From: Lepisosteus oculatus
Taxonomy: Eukaryota > Chordata > Actinopteri > Semionotiformes > Lepisosteidae
Length of the DNA stretch: 64,000 bases
Direction: 5' to 3'
Assembly: GCF_040954835.1 (NCBI RefSeq)
Contig: NC_090709.1
Span: forward strand, 46,012,490 to 46,076,489
The notes under the pieces were generated by a model. It was not told where the DNA came from. It searched no databases and saw only the letters and a program-made list of their open reading frames with translations. This document shows, piece after piece, positions 11,777 to 22,435 of the stretch. A program made the translations under genes and the position numbers. The stretch's first letter is position 1. Every line of letters begins with the position of its first letter.

Positions 11777-12428
11777 AATGCTGTGGCATTGCTTTCTGGC
11801 ACATACTGCCCAATGAAGTAAAATGTGAAATGGGTGATTTAAATCCCACTTCGACATCAAGTTTCCAACTCGTTTCCTTAGTCTCATTTACCTTGAATTT
11901 AAGCCACGAACCAGGATTCTACTGTATAAACTTCCAGGGATATTACAAAATGTTTGATGGGGCATCAATCATTCCAGGCGGAAATTGATTCCTTTTTTTT
12001 CTCGAGGGATCATATTAAACATTTCATTAGTATCGAGAGGAGGATCACCATGAGACACAAAACAAACAGTTTCTTTCTGTCTTTATTAGAAAGTAGCGTT
12101 TGTGCTACATTAATAATATTTTCGTGGAAATAAAGAAGTTGTAAATTTTAAAAATTTATATTTGAATCGAAATGTGGTTTTGAGTTAAATATTAGCGTGT
12201 TCATGTAATTAGTTTGTGTTTGTCATTAATATATATATATATTGCCATGTTACTAGAATTTGTAACTGAAGTTTACTAGTTGTGTTTTTTATAATGATTA
12301 GACATTTGAATACAATATTGTATATAATGTATAATTTGAACTACATATTGTTAAGGTGTGAATAATTGTATATTTTAATAATACATTTCTAAAACAAATC
12401 ATTGGCTTTATTTACTAGTTTCCACACC

Positions 12429-12436
12429 TATAAAAA
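12429..12436 (+). promoter_or_regulatory. TATA box of histone H4 (left copy)
   Basis: TATAAAAA lies about 95-100 bp upstream of the H4 start codon and is retained in the mirrored copy (near 20105-20112, minus). It is the only clear core promoter element. Confidence 0.55.
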
Positions 12437-12471
12437 TCTTTCTTTGATGTCTAATAGACATCAAAGAAAGA
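12437..12471. repeat. 35-bp near-perfect palindrome in the H4 leader
   Basis: TCTTTCTTTGATGTCTA is followed by a single A and then its exact reverse complement. The right-arm copy has lost the perfect symmetry through substitutions. It would form a strong hairpin in the 5' leader. Confidence 0.7.
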
Positions 12472-12527
12472 TGTCTATTATACATCAAAGATGAGCAGTG
12501 TGTGTCGTGTTCACAGCTGATAACTAG

Positions 12528-12842
<315 letters not shown>

Positions 12843-12892
12843 ACAGGAGCGGAGCTTCACTACCGGACCCCGACGTATAAACCCAAGTGACC

Positions 12893-12910
12893 CAGTGACA
12901 TTTGTCACTG
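12893..12910 (+). promoter_or_regulatory. Stem-loop 3' of H4, non-canonical
   Basis: CAGTGAC-ATTT-GTCACTG: a 7-bp perfect stem with a 4-nt loop, 50 nt after the H4 stop codon. The position and geometry fit the histone mRNA stem-loop, but the sequence does not match the GGCTCT/AGAGCC consensus or the TTTC/TTTA loop that SLBP recognises. Retained at 19632-19649 in the other arm. Confidence 0.4.
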
Positions 12911-13332
12911 CTGAGGTTGCTTTATGGGTCTATTTTCTATACTGTGCTGATCAATTGGAAATCAAATTGCAAAAAAGACCCGTTCCCACACCTAAGGTCA
13001 AATATTAGGAATCAAAACTGCTCGAGTGTATGGAAGCACACAGCTTTATCAAGATTTCCAAGTGCAAGTTCTTTTTATTCATAAAAGACCCTATTTATGT
13101 TGTATGAGAAATATTAATATTAATACAGAATCTTTTTTCACCAAATAAATGGGCTTCCTGACTTCAGAAAGCCTTCTAGACAAATACTAAAAGAGCAAAA
13201 ATTCAATTTGGTAAATGAAATGAAAACACATTCCCTACCAAACCTTGAGTACAGGCCATTCAGGGTGATAATACAGAACCATTTATAATTCAACAAATAA
13301 AACCTGTCAACTGGTAATCACCACTTATCATA

Positions 13333-14099
13333 GTCTCTACACGATGCTGCACAGTGGCTTCGATGTGCTTGAGGATATCACCCTTTTAAAAAAGGACATC
13401 CGGAGCATAGTCGAAGAAAGCAGTCGAGGAGTGCTGTTAAGAAGCAGAGTGCAGTTCTTGGAAGAAAATGAGAAGTGTACTCGCTTCTTTTTCAGGAAAG
13501 TGGTAGGCTCCAAGTCTGTCATGGAAAGTGTAGTTGATGAGGAGGGAAGAGAGAGTACAGAGCTGAGTGCTATCCTCTCCTGCATCAGGCCTTCTTGTCA
13601 CGGACGTCCAAAGGGACTAACCGTGGGGAGCAGGAGGGCGGAAAAAGACCCATATGCGTAGCGGCAAGACGGGAAAAAGGCCCGGGCTCATTAGTGCAAA
13701 GAGTTCAGGAATGCCGTATAGAAACCTGTGCGCCCTGGTGCTAGGCGGGTCTCAGGACATCCGAACGTCAGTGCTGAGCGAGGACAGAGTGCAAGACCCG
13801 GAAATATATAGCCCAAGGGAAAGAGAGGGACAGGAAGGACAGCAGACCAGAAACTAGGGACAGGACAGAGAAGGACCGCCCTCTGGCTGCAGAGGGGGTG
13901 ACACTTCTACTCAAGGCTGTACAGCTCTACAGAGGTAAAGGATGAAGAAATTCATTTTTTTACCTCAAAGCTAGAAAACGTTTTGAGTGAAGAAGATAGG
14001 GAAGTACTTGAGGGGGATTTGACAGCAGAAGAGCTGAGAGGCTATGGAGAGCTTACAGAAGGGGAAAACTCCGGGTGCTGACAGGCTCCCTAAAGGGGT
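13333..14099 (+). mobile_element. Tx1-clade LINE fragment (same family as 61.5 kb)
   Basis: Starts exactly at the palindrome's inner boundary. Its first 260 bp encode the same protein stretch as 63820-64000 (for example FFFRKVVGSKSVMESV), the linker between endonuclease and reverse transcriptase. After a solo LTR insertion at 13596-13903, the LINE continues with LSEEDREVLEGDLT.. and KGKTPGADRLPK, the first conserved block of the RT domain. The frame is broken. Similarity seems to stop near 14099. Confidence 0.8.
13596..13903 (+). mobile_element. Solo LTR-like element, TSD CTTCT
   Basis: A 308-bp GC-rich insertion in the LINE fragment. It begins TGTCACGGACG and ends GGGGGTGACA (TG..CA termini), with an exact 5-bp target duplication CTTCT at 13591-13595 and 13904-13908. 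Removing it rejoins the LINE coding sequence. 5-bp duplications fit Ty3/Gypsy-type integration. Related elements are at 26370-26928 and 40566-41080. Confidence 0.8.
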
Positions 14100-14663
14100 G
14101 TCTGCTTTTACTACTTGCACGAATGAAGGCAAAAAAAAGCCAATCGATGTGAACAAACGGCGCTTTACAGAGGAGTACTGCCTGACTGGATCGTTGATGA
14201 ACGACAGAGGCCACTCCGACCTCTTCTCGGTTTTCTTCAATGACTTACTAAGGATCTTCTTCACATTCGCCCATGCAGGGGAAGCCAGTTACACCAAAGC
14301 AAACGCAGGAAAGTGCAATTCAAGCAGAGACCAGGAGGGATTTTTTTACACCAAGAGTTGTCGGAGAATGGAACAATGCGCCCAGCCCTGTTGCTGGAGC
14401 CGATTCTTGATGAGATCTTGGGCTCACTAAGAGGCCCCTGCTGGATGCTAATCTTTCTGTTGTTCTTGCAGGTCCTGCGCTGCTTTTGAGCCGACAGAGC
14501 TCGACCTGGTCTGTCGGCACAGCCCAATTGCAAATGATCGGCTCCGCGTACAGAAGGAACGTGCGTTTGGTACAAGAGTGCATGAAGGCACCGGAAATAC
14601 ATTGGGAACAAATGACCGGTCGCTCAATACCTCTGTGAAGTACAGGAGCGTGCAAAACGAGGC
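14100..14663. other. Spacer segment, no gene seen
   Basis: Includes a block around 14160-14235 (GCTTTACAGAGGAGTACTGCC) resembling 44770-44845, so it is probably another tRNA-cluster flank module. The ORFs here are not recognisable as proteins. Confidence 0.4.
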
Positions 14664-14736
14664 TGTTTCCACTCGGTCTCGAACCTGGGACCTTTCGCGT
14701 GTTAGGCGAACGTGATAGCCGCTACACTACGGAAAC
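14664..14736 (-). tRNA. tRNA-Val (AAC), T stem weakened
   Basis: A 73-nt minus-strand match to vertebrate tRNA-Val(AAC): GTTTCCGTAGTGTAGCGG 5' part, anticodon AAC in GCCTAACACGCG, acceptor fully paired with GGAAAC. The T stem (CCAGG/CCGAG) has two mismatches, so it may be transcribed but its function is uncertain. Confidence 0.75.
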
Positions 14737-14845
14737 CCGCAGGGACCGTTGCTGATGTCTCGCTTGCGTTTCGGGCTGAGAAAGGGAAGCGTCACTTTAG
14801 GCAGGGGGTGCTGGAGAGAGGAACAAAGGGCGCGATGAAACAAAA

Positions 14846-14918
14846 TGAGAAAACCCGGGATCGAACCAGGGACCTTTAGATCTTCAGTCTAACGCTCTCC
14901 CACCTGAGCTATTTCGGC
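14846..14918 (-). tRNA. tRNA-Phe (GAA), acceptor damaged
   Basis: From position 1 to the T arm it matches vertebrate tRNA-Phe: GCCGAAATAGCTCAGGTGGG, anticodon GAA in GACTGAAGATC, box B GGTTCGATCCC. The 3' acceptor strand reads TTTTCTC where TTTCGGC is expected, leaving two or three mismatches. Promoter boxes are intact; the mature tRNA is probably defective. Confidence 0.75.
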
Positions 14919-15984
14919 GGTGCGAAGAACACACAACCACCTGCTCCAGCCTTTCCGTGTTGCGGCATGAGCGCACCAAGAGGAGCGGGAGAGTGTTGCA
15001 GGAACGACATTCAGAAGGAAAGCCACCCAGCTGCGCCCTCTGAGCTCTGTCCAGCGCATCTTCCTTGCATGGACTCCTGCCTGCGACGGGCAGGAAACAA
15101 TTAGCAAGAACAGAACGACACCCCATGGGTGTCTCATGACCGCACCTTAGGTTGTGACACGTGCAGGTGTGAGGGGTTGCCGGGCTACTTTGGAGCAGAG
15201 CTTGGGCGGAGGGGGGGCGGGAAAGCAGACAAAGAGGTGACACCTCAAGGTCTGCACGATCACAGCTCTCCGCCGCCCCAGGCTTCCGCTCGATAAGCTA
15301 CTGGACACACCCGCCCCTCCTCACACAGACCGTGGAAAAGCCCCCGAGTGGGAGGGCTCTCTCTTCCTCCCAGGAGCTCTTGGACACGACGCACAGACAG
15401 GGCGCGGGGAGCCGCCGCCTGCAAACACGGCTCCAGGCAGGACTCCACTCCGCTGGAGCCGCAGAGCAGAGGAGATGGGGGCAGCTTAGCTCCTGTGCAG
15501 AGACCTGAGCTGTTGTTGCTGCGGACGCTGTCTTTTCTGCACTCGGGGTAGGAGTGAATGTTGAGTTGCCCTTAGAAATGAAGCAGAGCACTTCAACGGC
15601 ACGGGTGTGTGTGTGTGCGCCCTGGTGATTCTGGGAGACAGATGGAACCTGGGCTAAAAGAGAGGGAGCACGGATACAATAGAGGTACAGCCATTCACTG
15701 TTTGACATGTCTGCACTGGTACAGAACCTAGCAATCAGAAAACGGGTGAAACTGTCTTGAGAATTAGCATACAGTACCGAGGCCCCCATGACCAAATAAA
15801 GGCTAACCTCGATAATCAGCCTAAATAATGCAGACTACAGCAAAACGACTGACTTTGAAAAGGGAATGAATGCTTCTCTGGACCTCTAACTAAAAGAAAC
15901 CGGGAACCAGCAGTGGCATCGACTCCTTTCGAACTGGGATCCTATCGCAGCCCCTGGTGTCGTAACTCTTCGTATCTGATATTG
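14919..15984. other. GC-richer spacer, no gene recognised
   Basis: Several overlapping ORFs exist on both strands but none resembles a known protein, and none has supporting features. Reading on the minus strand, this region lies downstream of the U1 3' fragment; no clear snRNA 3' box was identified. Confidence 0.4.
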
Positions 15985-16110
15985 GACCAAAAGAGCGCGA
16001 ACACAGTCCCCCACTACCAGAAATTATGTAGTCGAGATTCCCACATTTGGGGAATTCGCAGGGGTCAGCACAGCCGGAGTGCAATGGCCAAACCTCGCTC
16101 TGGGTTAACC
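15985..16110 (-). pseudogene. U1 snRNA 3' portion (about nt 40-164), 5' part lost to LINE insertion
   Basis: On the minus strand the sequence begins GGTTAACCCAGAGCGAGG, follows U1 through CCATTGCACTCCGG, TGCTGACCCCTGCGA, CCCCAAATGTGGGAA, CTCGACTACATAATTTCTGG and the Sm-site/stem-loop 4 region GGTAGTGGGGGACTG, and ends near GTTCGCGCTC. The first ~39 nt, including the 5' splice-site recognition sequence, are missing. In their place stands the A-rich 3' end of a LINE (16111 onward), so this is the 3' flank of an insertion in a U1 gene. Confidence 0.9.
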
Positions 16111-16295
16111 TTTTTTTCTTTTCACAAAAAAAATACAGGACATCACAAATCAGAAAGCTTTACATTAATATACATACTTAAAACAGTATATATGATCACA
16201 CCTCATTACATTTTGACACGGTAACAGTTACATAGCAACAATTTTCTTTTTTTCTGGTGCAAATCACATTCTTTACTTAAACATGATAATGTTTT

Positions 16296-17303
16296 TCACA
16301 GTCTCTTGAGATATTGACCTATGCTCTCTATTTCCCACAGATTTTCTGCTTCCTCCCTCCCTTCTCTCAAAAGATCTCTGAGGTAATAGTTCTCTCGGGT
16401 GATGAACAGGGCCAGGCTACCTGCTGCCTTGACTGGGACCTCGATGCCTTTGAATAGCCCCATGTTCCTCACTCTCCACGGGGCGTCTTTCCCACTGTTC
16501 ACCACGGCCCAGATCCTGTCAAACACGTCAGGAGGAAGTTTGACAGGAGAGATGCCGTATATGACGAAAGCAGCGGTCAGGGTAAAGTGGGTCGAGAGAG
16601 CCTGCAACCAATCTTCAAACTGTGCCCAGAAGGCCTTAGCAAAAAAGCAGGACCACAGGAGATGGGTCACAGTCTCCTCCTCGCCGCAGCCCACCCTAAC
16701 GCAGAGAGGGCTGGGGGTGAGGCCCCTACGGTACAAGAAAGTTCGTACCGGTAAGCACTGGTGGACGACACTCCAGGCTAAATCTCTGTGAATGTTGCAC
16801 AGAAACTTAGAGGATGTGTGTTTCCACACCTTCCTTGTTTTGGCTGATGTTAAAATGCCCACAGGGGTCTGCGTATTGTTCTGGGGTGCAACGACACCCC
16901 TCACTCTGAACACCTCCCTACCTACCCAGAGCCTGGAAAAATAAGTCCAGGTACGCGCTGCAGGTGCTGTTGCAAAGCCTCTCAGCACAGAGGCCAGGAA
17001 AAAGCACAGCAGCTTCGTAGCAATATCTGGGACAGACTTCCCCCCTGAGGGTAGCGGCCTGTACATTATTTCCCTTCTGAGTCTTTCCTGCTTCCCACCA
17101 CATAGAAATTGAAACATCAATCTCCTCAGCACCGCCGCAACATGGTGTGGGATTGGGAAGGTAGAAGCCAGAAAATTCAAGACAGGCAAGAGCTCGGCTT
17201 TGATGACCAGCACCTTCCCTGTCATGGTGAGGTCTCGGTCCTTCCATTGCATCAGTTTTTTGTTTAAGATTGGCAATTTATTCTGCCAATTTACTGTTCC
17301 CAT
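16296..17303 (-). pseudogene. LINE ORF2 C-terminal region
   Basis: A 335-residue open frame. It begins in the RT thumb-like stretch (NKKLMQWKDRDLTMTGKVLV, typical of Tx1/L1 elements), continues through WTYFSRLWVG, and holds a C-terminal CCHC-like motif (VGCGEEETVTHLLWSC) near residue 205-225, followed by FW and an AI.G motif. It lacks the RT fingers and palm with the YADD box. Because it was joined to the endonuclease by a deletion, it cannot make a working ORF2 protein. Confidence 0.85.
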
Positions 17304-17317
17304 CTCTTCTCCAAAAG

Positions 17318-17567
17318 TTCTCTAGCAGCTTTGTGTTGAGTTTCCAGAGGCCTGGGCCAAAGACAGTCCCGCAGAAGAAGACAGGCTGAAGAGTGACCCC
17401 AACAACTTTCACTCTCTCTGAGACAAAGCAATAGTCAATTCTGGAGCTGCTATTCCTCCCTGACCATGTATATCCTGCTATTGTGGGATATAAAAATCTA
17501 TATGTGTCTGAGAGTTTAAAGTCTTGAACTAAGTTTTGCAGGGCCAGTGAGCTGGAATCCAATTTTA
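17318..17567 (-). pseudogene. LINE ORF2 endonuclease fragment
   Basis: Encodes the middle of an APE-type endonuclease, including SRIDYCFVSE, one of the catalytic-region motifs. A small deletion has removed the SDH motif that is present in the sister copy at 63527. It ends in LWKLNTKLLEN, where the deletion junction to the RT C-terminus lies. Confidence 0.85.
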
Positions 17568-17590
17568 TCGGCCTTTTGGCTAAGATCAAG
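17568..17590 (+). pseudogene. U2 snRNA 5' fragment (nt 9-31)
   Basis: TCGGCCTTTTGGCTAAGATCAAG is an exact match to U2 snRNA nucleotides 9-31. The first eight U2 bases are replaced by the head-to-head U1-type LINE (shared TCGG at the join), and right after nt 31 a different LINE begins. It is the 5' flank of an insertion into a U2 gene. Confidence 0.9.
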
Positions 17591-18816
17591 TTCAAGAGGC
17601 ATGCCCGCAGTTCCAAAGTTCTAGAAGGCGATCGAAGATCCTGAAGAGTGCTTGAGCTGGTATCGCCCTAGGTTGAGCCTAGGGGGTTAAGGCCAAGCAG
17701 CAGCTGAGCTGGGTGGGATCCGGCAGCAACGTTCTCTCTCTCTGCTCTCTCCTCTCCCCTCCCCCTTTCTCTTGCTCCACCTCCTTGGCCTCTTGGCTGG
17801 GAGTAGGTACTCTTGGCCTGCCCGCGGTGCTTGCTTTCTTCCTCGAGACTCGGAAGCGCTATCCGCTCCCTCTCTCTCTCTGCCTCCTTGGCCTCTTGGC
17901 TGGGAGTAGGTACTCGTGGCCTGCCCGCGGTGCTTACTTTCTTCCTCGAGACTCGGAAGCACTATCCGCTCCCTCTCTCTCTCTCCTCCTGCGCCTGCAC
18001 CCAGCTGGGCTTTGCCCACAAGGACAAAGTCCAGGGCTCACTCGCTGCTCCTTTAGCAGCTAAACCCTCCTCTCCACAGGACCTTGCTCTCTCTCTTTCT
18101 CTCCTTTTTTCTTTTTTCTCCTTTCCAGATGGCAGACAAGAAGACACTGATCCAGTTCCACTGGACCAGGAAAACAGAGACGATGCCAACTGCGAAATCC
18201 TTTTTCATTACCTTCCTGAGAGGGATCCTGCAGTTGGTGGCCGGAGATCTCTACTGCCTGCAAGACAACAAGGCAGAGAGATACATGGAGGCCTACATGG
18301 CCACGGTCACCTCATATGAAAAGGCAACGAAAATGATCAGAGAAAAAGGTAAGCACCCCCGTTTCTCTGATTTCAGGCCGGAGCCTATGAGGAAGACAAA
18401 CCAGAGGACCATCACAGTCCTCACATACAACCCCTACGTACCAATGGAACTGGTAACAGCGTTCCTAGGGAGGTATGTAACTGTGGTGGGCAAACCGATG
18501 GAGATCAGGGACAGTTGCAGCGTCTTGTACGGCAAACGCCAGTACCGAGTCCTCCTGAAAGAGGACCTAGAGGGCGTCGACGGTTTCCAGCACCCCCCGG
18601 CCCGCTTCAACATCGGAGCCGACAGGGGGTACCTTTACTACCCCAGGATGCCGGATTTCTGCAAGAAGTGCAGACAGTCCGGCCACAAGGAGAACACGTG
18701 TGACATCGTCAGATGTCACAACTGTAACAAAGAGGGGCACCTGGCAAAAACCTGCCGGGCAGCCAAAAAGTGCGACGGATGCGGTGCCGAGGGACACCTC
18801 CTTCACCAATGCAATC
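17591..18816 (+). mobile_element. Keno-like (Tx1-clade) LINE, 5' part, in U2 snRNA gene
   Basis: Begins immediately after U2 nt 31. The 5' UTR (17591-18128) is GC-rich, with CT-rich stretches and a ~123-bp direct tandem duplication around 17780-17990 (repeat of CCTCTTGGCTGGGAGTAGGTACTC). ORF1 starts at 18129. The element breaks off around 18816 inside ORF1. Keno elements of fishes are known to insert in U2 snRNA genes, which this matches. Confidence 0.82.
18129..18816 (+). pseudogene. Keno-like LINE ORF1, 3'-truncated
   Basis: Start at ATG 18129 (MADKKT), preceded by a long 5' UTR. About 230 codons are open. The C-terminal half has three CCHC zinc knuckles: CKKCRQSGHKENTC, CHNCNKEGHLAKTC and CDGCGAEGHLLHQC. 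This arrangement is typical of ORF1 nucleic-acid-binding proteins of Tx1-clade LINEs. After the third knuckle the sequence changes to unrelated AT-rich DNA, and the open frame there (to 18881) is not LINE-derived. No ORF2 follows. Confidence 0.85.
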
Positions 18817-19236
18817 AATCTCCGTTCCGCCGTTGTTTTTTATTACATGGAGTGTTAATATGTGTGAGATGTTCCTTTTGAGATGTTTTTTTTGCGGAAT
18901 AAAGTATATTTTGTAGAACAAAAAAAATCTTATGACAAGGTTTACAAGTTATCTGTTGAACTACATTCTCATAGGTGTGGTCACATTCCAGGTCATTTGT
19001 TTACGTTTTTGTTTCTGCAGCAACTGTTAGATGAAATGTGCTAATATGTAACCTAACTCCAGTGTGAATAACTAGAAGAGGGGAGCAGCTCCATTCCAGA
19101 CCAAGGGAGCTTTGAGATTGGCTGGGCCAGATCTCTCATTTGCATATCTGATTTGGAAATATAACACTAAACCCCCTTCTTGCATGGATTTAACTTGCAC
19201 CCAAGAGTCCCCTACTGTGTATTGCTACTTATTTTT
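18817..19236. other. AT-rich end of palindrome spacer
   Basis: No gene. Contains one octamer-like ATTTGCAT near 19138-19145 with no recognisable snRNA or histone gene in the right place for it. Confidence 0.35.
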
Positions 19237-19631
19237 TATGATAAGTGGTGATTACCAGTTGACAGGTTTTATTTGTTGAATTATAAATGGTTTTGTATTA
19301 TCATCCTGAATGGCCTGTATTGCCTGTTTGGTAGGGTATTTGTTTTCATTTCATTTACCAAATTGAATTTTTGCTCTTTTAGTATTTGTCTAGAAGGCTT
19401 TCTGAAGTCAGGAAGCCCATTTATTTGGTGAAAAAAGATTCTGTATTAATATTAATATTTCTCATACAACATAAATAGGGTCTTTTATGAATAAAAAGAT
19501 CTTGCACTTGGAAATCTTGAGCAGTTTTGATTCCTAATATTTGACCTTAGGTGTGGGAACGGGTCTTTTTTGCCATTTGATTTCCAATTGATCAGCACAG
19601 TATAGAAAATAGACCCATAAAGCAACCTCAG

Positions 19632-19649
19632 CAGTGACAAATGTCACTG
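19632..19649 (-). promoter_or_regulatory. Stem-loop 3' of H4 (right copy)
   Basis: Mirror of 12893-12910, about 50 nt after the H4 stop; the stem is unchanged. Confidence 0.4.
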
Positions 19650-19699
19650 GGTCACTTGGGTTTATACGTCGGGGTCCAGTAGTGAAGCTCCGCTCCTGT

Positions 19700-20014
<315 letters not shown>

Positions 20015-20766
20015 CTAGTTATCAGCTGTGAACACGACACACACTGCTCATCTTTGATGTATAATAGACATCTTTCTTTGATTTCTATTATACATCAAAG
20101 AAAGATTTTTATAGGTGTAGAAACTAGTAAATAAAGCCAATGATTTGTTTTAGAAATGTTTTCTTAAAATATACAATTATTCACACCTGAACAATATGTA
20201 GTTCAAATTATACATTATATACAATATTGTATTCAAATGTCTAATCATTATAAAAAACACAACTAGTAAACTTCAGTTACAAATTCTAGTAACATGGCAA
20301 TATATATATATATTAATGACAAACACAAACTAATTACATGAACACGCTAATATTTAACTCAAAACCACATTTCGATTCAAATATAAATTTTTAAAATTTA
20401 CAACTTCTTTATTTCCACGAAAATATTATTAATGTAGCACAAACGCTACTTTCTAATAAAGACAGAAAGAAACTGTTTGTTTTGTGTCTCATGGTGATCC
20501 TCCTCTCGAGACTAATGAAATGTTTAATATGATCCCTCGAGTAAAAAAAAGGAATCAATTTTCGCCTGGAATGATTGATGCCCCATCAAACATTTTGTAA
20601 TATCCCTGGAAGTTTATACAATAGAATCCTGGTTCGTGGCTTAAATTCAAGGTAAATGAGACTAAGGAAACGAGTTGGAAACTTGATGTCTAAGTGGGAT
20701 TTAAATCACCCATTTCACATTTTACTTCATTGGGCAGTATGTGCCAGAAAGCAATGCCACAGCATT

Positions 20767-20854
20767 CCTTCGATAGCTCAGTTGGTAGAGCAGAGGACTG
20801 TAGTGGAGTCAACAGGGAATCCTTAGGTCGCTGGTTTGATTCTGGCTCGAAGGA
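20767..20854 (+). tRNA. tRNA-Tyr (GTA), intron-containing (right copy)
   Basis: Same structure as 11689-11776, with the anticodon GTA, the same short intron and full acceptor pairing (CCTTCGA/TCGAAGG). Box B is GGTTTGATTCT, one or two changes from consensus, giving a G-U pair in the T stem. Probably functional or only slightly weakened. Confidence 0.85.
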
Positions 20855-22124
20855 AGGTGCTTTTCGTGTAATTTAATCAAAGAGTTAAAAACGTTTTATT
20901 CAGACATTGATCAAAAGCTCAATAATCGACTAAGCAAAGGCTCCTGTTCCGAATTCAGCCCACGTCTGATTGTCTTGTTTTGGCCAAGATCTGATCTTTG
21001 AATTAAGGGACTACACTGTCTGCTTTGTAATTCAAAAATACATACAATGTCAAGTTTTTTGTAGATATAAAGGTGTTCTCTGTTTTCAAAGGATAGTTAC
21101 TTAATTGGCATAATGATTTGGTATTGATTTTGTATCATTGTATTATAAAGTTTGTGCTTTCTGTGTTTTTATCATATTGTGAACTTATTTTTTAAACAAA
21201 TGCTTACAAAGGCAAACACGGCACACATCTGTTTATACCAGCGGTGAATTGTACATTTTTATTAAGTACAAGCTACTGTGCACTTCTGGGAGTATAACAG
21301 GTTCGATATAAAGTGGCAAAAATATAAAAGGGGAAAATACCCCAGACTGCATGTAAAGCCCTCGTTGTGACTGTTTTAGATAAAATGGCGTACTATGCAT
21401 GAAATGTTGCAGAAACACAATCTGATATTTTGATACAGGTAGGCCAGCGCTTCCAAAGCATGCAGGTGTAGAACAGGACTTAATGCATTTTTATACAAAA
21501 ATTTGTGTTCTATATTCTGGTCGCTTGCAGATTAGAATGGCATATGTTTAGCAATAATATTATTTATGGTACCTGAAAGTTTCAGGTTGTTGCACAAAGT
21601 TAAGGTATGCACATACGTGATCTGACAACTGGAATCAATTTCCTGTCGTTAAACTCTGTTTATTTTTAAGTTGAGGCCCAGGATCCAAATCTTCAGTTCT
21701 GATTTTTTAAAGTGATATCTTTCCTTCCTGTCGTGGAAGTCACACGATGTGAGCAATTGTTTTTTTTACGTTGCGATCCAAAGAGCCTCAGACGCACAGT
21801 CTAACAGTAACCAAACCAGAATGGATTCTGCTGGGAGCCGGGCTGAGCTCATTCTCACTCCCTGTGCTGAAAACAGAATTATTTCTTCCCCGAACATCGT
21901 CCACAGATCACTTGTGCGCTTTTAACCGTCTCGCAGCTACGGGCGAGACTGACGCTCATGATATGAAGGCACCCGCCGGAACACATTCTCTAACTCTCAC
22001 AATCGCGACAGACTTCGCTTTTTTTAAAAAAAGTAGACATAGCCCTGAAAAAAGCATTAGCTTTATCAGTTTTTACATTAATCTATTTTGAATCAAAGTT
22101 TGATTTTTTTTATTGCATTTTACA

Positions 22125-22435
22125 TTATAATAATAATAATTATCATCATCATCATTATTGCTTACACTTATATAGCGCTGTTCTGGATACTCCACTCAAT
22201 GCGCTTTACAGGTAATGGGGACTCCCCTCCACCACCACCATTCTCCTGAATGATCACAGAGAGTCAGGACCTCGGTTTTACGTCTCAGCTGAAGGACGGC
22301 ACCTGATTACAGTTTAGTGTCCCCGTCATTGTACTGGGGTATCAGGACCCGCATGGACTGCAGGGTGAGCGCCCAGCGACAGAAACCAGACATGTGTCGG
22401 GCTCGGCTGTGAGCAGGACAATGACGTCACGGGGA
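22125..22435 (-). repeat. SINE with CR1-like tail (right copy)
   Basis: Mirror of 10151-10452, read on the minus strand. The copies differ by small changes, such as a GAGAGTCAGGACC stretch kept here and lost at the left. Confidence 0.65.

Larger units (their letters stand above)
16111..17567 (-). mobile_element. Tx1-clade LINE inserted in U1 snRNA gene (3' part, internally deleted)
   Basis: Minus-strand LINE whose 3' end, an A-rich GAAAAGAAAAAAA tail at 16111-16124, abuts U1 nt ~40. It contains the C-terminal part of ORF2 (16296-17303) and, directly upstream, a piece of the endonuclease (17318-17567) that matches 63330-63620 almost word for word. The whole reverse transcriptase core between them is deleted. 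The 5' side ends at 17567, where it meets a U2 snRNA fragment with a shared TCGG. Confidence 0.88.

Noticed and set aside
15298-15795. A 165-residue minus-strand ORF
   Set aside because: No domain, and overlapping frames are similarly open; composition effect.
17687-18063. Overlapping long ORFs in the CT-rich region
   Set aside because: Low-complexity 5' UTR of the Keno-like LINE; both strands are open because of composition.
19138-19145. Octamer ATTTGCAT as an snRNA or histone promoter element
   Set aside because: No snRNA start lies 200-250 bp away in either direction, and the H4 gene on that side transcribes away from a different promoter.
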